From: DAIMFL01 sp964372215
GTDB lineage: Bacteria > Pseudomonadota > Alphaproteobacteria > Dongiales > Dongiaceae
NCBI GenBank assembly: GCA_964372215.1
Contig: CAYJQC010000060.1
Location: forward strand, 1 to 14,848
Direction: 5' to 3'
DNA: 14,848 bases
Shown here: positions 8,524 to 14,848 of the stretch, in pieces
How positions within the stretch are numbered: the stretch's first letter is position 1
Layout: every line of letters begins with the position of its first letter
Translations under genes and position numbers: made by a program
Notes under the pieces: model-generated
Databases searched by the model: none
Told to the model about the DNA's origin: nothing
The model's input: the letters and a program-made list of their open reading frames with translations, nothing else

Positions 8524-9266
8524 GGCTTTCTCCGAAGCTCCGCGATCGGCGACGGCGCCGCCTCCCGGACCGGGGTCGCGACATCGCGCCGGCGCACCAG
8601 CACCACCGCCCGCTCGTCCTGCTTGCCGAACCTGGCCATCGGGTCGAAATCGTCGGCGGGTATGCGCAGGTTGGTCATGTCGGCGGGAATCTTGCCGCCC
8701 TTGCGGTCGACCCAGGGATCGTTGATGTAGACGGCGTCCGCATCGAAGCCGGTCACCACCACCCAGTGGGCGACGTGGTCGCCATGGACGTAGAAGGTGC
8801 TGACCAGGACCATCGGCAGCCAGCCGGCGCGGAACTTCTCCTCGAGCTCGGCGACGCCGATCTCGCGATAGTCGATGGCGATGCCGCGCTCGTCGGCCTC
8901 CTTCAGGTCGGCCTCGTGCAGCAGCCGCATCACCTCGCGCCGGTCCTTGGTGCGGCCGCGGTCGGCCAGCAGCACGCCGCGGTGATTGACGATGACCTGG
9001 GCCTCGAGGCCGCGGCGGTCCGCGGCGATCGCCAGCCCCAGCGCGCTCGACCCGCCATGCTGCGGCCCGCCCATGAACATGGTCGTGGCCTCCTTCCACA
9101 GCAGCATCTCGAGGGTGCGGTCGAAGACGGCCGCGGGATCGAGGGTCTTCATCGCCATCAGCAGCGATGCCGGCCCGCAGGTGAAGTCGAGGCTCTGGGC
9201 GTAATGCGGCACCGCGACCGATACCGGCGCGGCGTTCACGCGGCGTCGTTGTCCCAATGTGCTCAT
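8520..9266 (-). CDS. C39-like cysteine-peptidase-fold protein (DUF3335-type)
   Basis: A 248-residue cytoplasmic protein (no signal peptide or membrane segment) with a papain-like peptidase C39 fold. The expected active-site residues are present: Q24 (oxyanion hole) and C30 in QSLDFTCGPASLLMAM, H167 in HVAHWVVVTGFD, and D183 in INDPW. The layout resembles C39-like/DUF3335 proteins, whose substrate is unknown; it lacks the transporter parts of bacteriocin-processing C39 proteins. It lies between sucB and lpd, an unusual place, and its stop overlaps the lpd start (ATGA). Its own start is preceded by five 14-bp repeats making a ladder of mini-ORFs. The start at 9266 is the only upstream-compatible ATG, because the in-frame ATG at 9308 is closed by a TGA. 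Fold assignment is fairly sure; proteolytic activity is inferred. Confidence 0.8.
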   Translation of the reverse strand: MSTLGQRRRVNAAPVSVAVPHYAQSLDFTCGPASLLMAMKTLDPAAVFDRTLEMLLWKEATTMFMGGPQHGGSSALGLAIAADRRGLEAQVIVNHRGVLLADRGRTKDRREVMRLLHEADLKEADERGIAIDYREIGVAELEEKFRAGWLPMVLVSTFYVHGDHVAHWVVVTGFDADAVYINDPWVDRKGGKIPADMTNLRIPADDFDPMARFGKQDERAVVLVRRRDVATPVREAAPSPIAELRRKP

Positions 9267-9330
9267 CGGTGGGTGCTCATCGGTGGATGCTCATGGGTGA
9301 GCGCTCATGGAAGGGTACTCATGGGTCCGG
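9261..9330 (-). repeat. Five 14-bp tandem units upstream of the peptidase-like gene
   Basis: Five consecutive 14-base units can be aligned at 9261-9274, 9275-9288, 9289-9302, 9303-9316 and 9317-9330. The plus-strand core is GCTCATSGG, with the last unit reading ACTCATGGG. On the minus strand each unit supplies ATGAGC or ATGAGT. The unit nearest the gene carries the real start codon at 9266. The units differ at several positions, so the array is not a very recent copy. It looks like a duplicated translation-initiation region. Confidence 0.85.
9263..9322 (-). other. Ladder of four five-codon mini-ORFs before the peptidase-like gene
   Basis: Reading leftward, ATGs at 9322, 9308, 9294 and 9280 each open a five-codon frame: MSTLP, MSAHP, MSIHR and MSTHR. 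Each ends at a TGA that overlaps the next ATG as ATGA. The fourth ends on the peptidase ATG at 9266. The frames shift by two bases at every step, so nothing is translated through. This suggests serial termination-reinitiation from one upstream ribosome entry site. The geometry follows automatically from a 14-bp unit containing ATGA, so function is inferred, not shown. Confidence 0.55.
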
Positions 9331-9334
9331 CTCC
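9331..9334 (-). promoter_or_regulatory. Shine-Dalgarno site before the first mini-ORF
   Basis: On the minus strand GGAG lies eight bases before the ATG at 9322, in the context AACGGAGCCGGACCCATG. No comparable purine-rich site precedes the later ATGs or the peptidase ATG, which are each preceded by ACCC-, TTCC- or ACCG-type sequence. This suggests ribosomes enter here and reach the gene through the ladder. It lies in the 43-bp space between the sucB stop and the first mini-ORF. Confidence 0.5.
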
Positions 9335-9365
9335 GTTCCGCCGCGATGCCCGCAGCCGCGATCGC

Positions 9366-10661
9366 CTACATGTCGAGCAGGATGCGCTGGGGATCCTCGA
9401 GGCACTCCTTGACCCGCACCAGGAACGTCACCGCCTCGCGGCCGTCGACGATGCGGTGATCGTAGGACAACGCCAGGTACATCATCGGCCGGATCTCCAC
9501 CTTGTCGCCGATGGCGACCGGGCGCTTCTGAATCTTGTGCATGCCGAGGATGCCGGACTGCGGCGGATTGAGGATCGGCGTCGACAGCAGCGACCCGTAC
9601 ACGCCGCCGTTCGAGATGGTGAAGGTGCCGCCGGTGAGCTCGTCGATGCTGAGCTTGCCGTCGCGCGCCTTGCGGCCGAGGGCGGCGATGGTCGATTCGA
9701 TCTCGCCGAAGCTGAGGGCGTCGACGTCGCGCACGACCGGCACCACCAGCCCCTGCTCGGTGCCGACCGCGACCCCGATGTCGTAATAGTTCTTGTAGAC
9801 GATCTCGTCGCCGTCGATCTCGCCGTTGACCGCCGGAATCTCCTTCAAGGCGACGATGCAGGCCTTGGCGAAGAACGACATGAAGCCGAGCTTGACCCCG
9901 TGCTTCTTCTCGAAGGCGTCCTTGTAGCGATCGCGTGTCGCCAGCAGGCTGGTCATGTCCACCTCGTTGAAGGTGGTGAGCATGGCGGCGGTGTTCTGCG
10001 CCTGCTTCAGCCGTTCGGCGATGCGCTTCCTGAGGCGCGTCATGCGCACCCGTTCCTCGCGCGAGCCCTTGGCGCGCGCGGTCGCGGGCGCCGCCGCGGC
10101 GGGGGCGGGGGCGGCGGCGGCGGGAGCGGGAGCGGCGGCCGGGGTCGCGGGAGCGGGCGCCTTCTGGCCGGCGCCCTCGACCTCGGCAAGCACGTCGCCC
10201 TTGGTCACCCGCCCGTCCTTGCCGGTGCCGGCGACGGCGGCGGGGTCGATGCCATGCTCGGCGACCAGCTTGCGCACCGCCGGCGATTGCGTCTCGGCGG
10301 CGGCGCCCCCCCCCCCCGGGGGGGGGGGGGGGTGGGTCGCCCCGGGCGTCACCCCCGCGGCGGGGTTAAACGCCCGCTTGGGCCGGGGCGGCGCGGCAGC
10401 CGCAGTCGGCTTGGCCGCAGCCCCGGCTTCGCCGATCACGCCGAGCACGGCGCCGACCTCCACGGTCTGGCCCTCCTGGACCCGGATCTCCGAGAGCGCG
10501 CCGGCCGCGGTGGCGTAAACCTCGAGCGTGACCTTGTCGGTTTCGAGCTCGCACAGGGGATCGTCGACCTTGACCGCTTCGCCGACGGATTTCAGCCACT
10601 TGGCGACGGTCGCCTCGGTGACGGATTCACCGAGCTGGGGGACGACGATGTCGGTTGCCAT
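9366..10661 (-). CDS. sucB: Dihydrolipoyllysine-residue succinyltransferase (E2o)
   Basis: The core of the 2-oxoglutarate dehydrogenase complex, moving the succinyl group from lipoate to CoA. It is 431 residues. In order: the lipoyl domain (about 1-78) with the lipoylated K43 in ELETDKVTLEV; a first linker; the peripheral-subunit-binding domain (about 126-161, SPAVRKLVAEHGID); a second Ala/Pro linker (about 167-195); and the catalytic domain (about 203-431) with H402 and D406 in YDHRIVDG. The ATG at 10661 gives the canonical MATDIVVPQLGES start. The first linker is odd: it contains AFNPAAGVTPGATH followed by five Pro and four Gly encoded by a C/G homopolymer block, which may be an assembly error. 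It lies between sucA and the peptidase-like gene in one transcript direction. Confidence 0.95.
   Translation of the reverse strand: MATDIVVPQLGESVTEATVAKWLKSVGEAVKVDDPLCELETDKVTLEVYATAAGALSEIRVQEGQTVEVGAVLGVIGEAGAAAKPTAAAAPPRPKRAFNPAAGVTPGATHPPPPPGGGGAAAETQSPAVRKLVAEHGIDPAAVAGTGKDGRVTKGDVLAEVEGAGQKAPAPATPAAAPAPAAAAPAPAAAAPATARAKGSREERVRMTRLRKRIAERLKQAQNTAAMLTTFNEVDMTSLLATRDRYKDAFEKKHGVKLGFMSFFAKACIVALKEIPAVNGEIDGDEIVYKNYYDIGVAVGTEQGLVVPVVRDVDALSFGEIESTIAALGRKARDGKLSIDELTGGTFTISNGGVYGSLLSTPILNPPQSGILGMHKIQKRPVAIGDKVEIRPMMYLALSYDHRIVDGREAVTFLVRVKECLEDPQRILLDM
10306..10332. repeat. C12/G15 homopolymer block inside sucB
   Basis: On the plus strand 12 C (10306-10317) are followed at once by 15 G (10318-10332). 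In the sucB frame this codes the Pro5-Gly4 part of the first linker. The length is such that the frame stays open. The block is self-complementary and would be extremely prone to replication slippage. It is also a typical place for short-read assembly or base-calling error. The flanking linker uses TTT, GGG and CCC codons unlike the GCC/CCG-rich rest of the linkers. Confidence 0.9.
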
Positions 10662-10665
10662 GATG

Positions 10666-10722
10666 CTAGGGTCCCATTCCATTCAGCGCCGCCAGCCCGC
10701 GCTTGGCGGCGGGCAGCGCCAT
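10666..10722 (-). other. Possible 18-codon leader ORF before sucB
   Basis: An ATG at 10722 opens an 18-codon frame (MALPAAKRGLAALNGMGP) that ends with TAG four bases before the sucB ATG. There is no visible Shine-Dalgarno sequence. It lies just downstream of a TATAAT box and contains a hairpin (10688-10710). The peptide is not recognised. It could be a leader peptide, but such short frames are common by chance in GC-rich DNA. Confidence 0.2.
10688..10710 (-). promoter_or_regulatory. Stem-loop in the sucA-sucB gap
   Basis: Arms GCCGCCA (10688-10694) and TGGCGGC (10704-10710) pair over 7 bp with a 9-base loop. It lies between sucA and sucB with no T-run, so it does not look like a terminator. 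It could tune the relative amounts of E1 and E2 mRNA. The structure is visible; the function is not shown. Confidence 0.3.
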
Positions 10723-10725
10723 GCA

Positions 10726-10731
10726 ATTATA
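10726..10731 (-). promoter_or_regulatory. Consensus TATAAT box between sucA and sucB
   Basis: A perfect TATAAT on the minus strand lies in an AT-rich island (GTTAACTATAATTGCA) within otherwise GC-rich DNA, 65 bases before the sucB ATG. The matching -35 position has only weak candidates (TTCCGC with 16-base spacing). It may be an internal promoter giving extra sucB, peptidase and lpd transcript, or a chance AT-rich patch in a non-coding gap. Confidence 0.3.
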
Positions 10732-10780
10732 GTTAACGAGCCAGGCCGCGGAAGAAAAGCGCGCCGGCACGGCAGTTGCG

Positions 10781-13657
<2,877 letters not shown>

Positions 13658-14019
13658 GTCTCTCGGTCGCTCCGACCTCACCACCCCCGGCCGGATCGGG
13701 AGCAGGGGTCCAGCCAATAACCGGGCGCCGGCCTGGTCCTTGCCGGCGGTTCCGAACGCCGTGCCGCATCAGGTGATGACGGAGCCGGCGAAGCGCAATC
13801 CGCCGCCGGCCGCATATCACCCATGCCTGACGATGCCACCCCGACGTCCGGCCCTGGAGAGTCGGTATCGCGCCGTCAGATCAATACGATAATCCGCGCT
13901 TCCGCCAACGAGCCGGAGCCGCCCGCGGGCTTCACCGCACGGCCGTCACCCGCAGACCAGAGGCCGAGCGGGGCCGCTGACACTTGACGCCGCAGGGGAT
14001 TCGGCCGCCGCCACACTGG
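13658..14019. other. 362-bp gap between sucD and sucA, no gene seen
   Basis: No open frame here has family-like sequence or a good ribosome site. It holds a GC palindrome GCCCGCGGGC (13921-13930) and a possible minus-strand promoter at 13881-13908. I saw no hairpin followed by a T-run that would clearly terminate sucD. The length suggests that sucA can be transcribed independently of sucCD. Confidence 0.5.
13881..13908 (-). promoter_or_regulatory. Possible sucA promoter
   Basis: On the minus strand TTGGCG (13908-13903) and TATTGA (13886-13881) are separated by 16 bases, matching sigma-70 consensus at four and three of six positions. They lie in the one AT-richer patch of the sucD-sucA gap (GATTATCGTATTGATC). 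The resulting leader would be about 215 bases. Confidence 0.25.

Positions 14020-14848
<829 letters not shown>

Noticed and set aside
9261..9330. The 14-bp repeats as a CRISPR array or iteron origin
   Set aside because: The units are directly adjacent with no spacers, are too short and degenerate for CRISPR, and sit over a start codon inside an operon with no replication gene nearby.

Overview
The window is GC-rich (roughly two thirds or more G+C by eye) and carries central-metabolism genes in an order typical of Alphaproteobacteria, most likely a Rhodospirillales-like lineage. The evidence is the F1-ATPase order atpH-atpA next to priA, the fsa/DUF484/xerC cluster, a sucD-sucA-sucB-lpd block, and an intergenic repeat of the kind scattered through alphaproteobacterial genomes. 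The species cannot be named from this sequence alone. I saw no tRNA, rRNA, CRISPR array, insertion sequence or prophage gene.

Layout from left to right: (1) atpA (cut by the left edge) and atpH on the minus strand, with a leader holding two strong hairpins. (2) priA on the minus strand, the primosomal helicase. (3) A plus-strand cluster starting from the short priA gap: an fsa/transaldolase-type aldolase, a DUF484/GAF-like protein, the tyrosine recombinase xerC and a GNAT acetyltransferase. (4) A convergent gap of about 210 bp with palindromic repeats, probably acting as a terminator or carrying a dispersed repeat. (5) A minus-strand TCA-cycle operon read from right to left: sucD (cut by the right edge), a 362-bp gap, sucA (E1o), sucB (E2o), a C39-like cysteine-peptidase-fold protein, and lpd (E3). 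Together sucA, sucB and lpd make the 2-oxoglutarate dehydrogenase complex, whose product succinyl-CoA is used by the sucCD enzyme. The atp genes encode parts of ATP synthase.

Most of the content is ordinary housekeeping. The most unusual part is the sucB-lpd junction. A papain-fold (C39/DUF3335-like) gene is inserted there and overlaps lpd by an ATGA. Its start is preceded by five 14-bp tandem units, and these create four consecutive five-codon mini-ORFs. Each mini-ORF's TGA overlaps the next ATG, and the last overlaps the start of the peptidase gene. A single good Shine-Dalgarno sequence lies before the first mini-ORF. This looks like a possible termination-reinitiation ladder controlling the peptidase and perhaps lpd. 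The second oddity is a C12/G15 homopolymer block inside the sucB linker, which is either an assembly artefact or a highly slippable tract.
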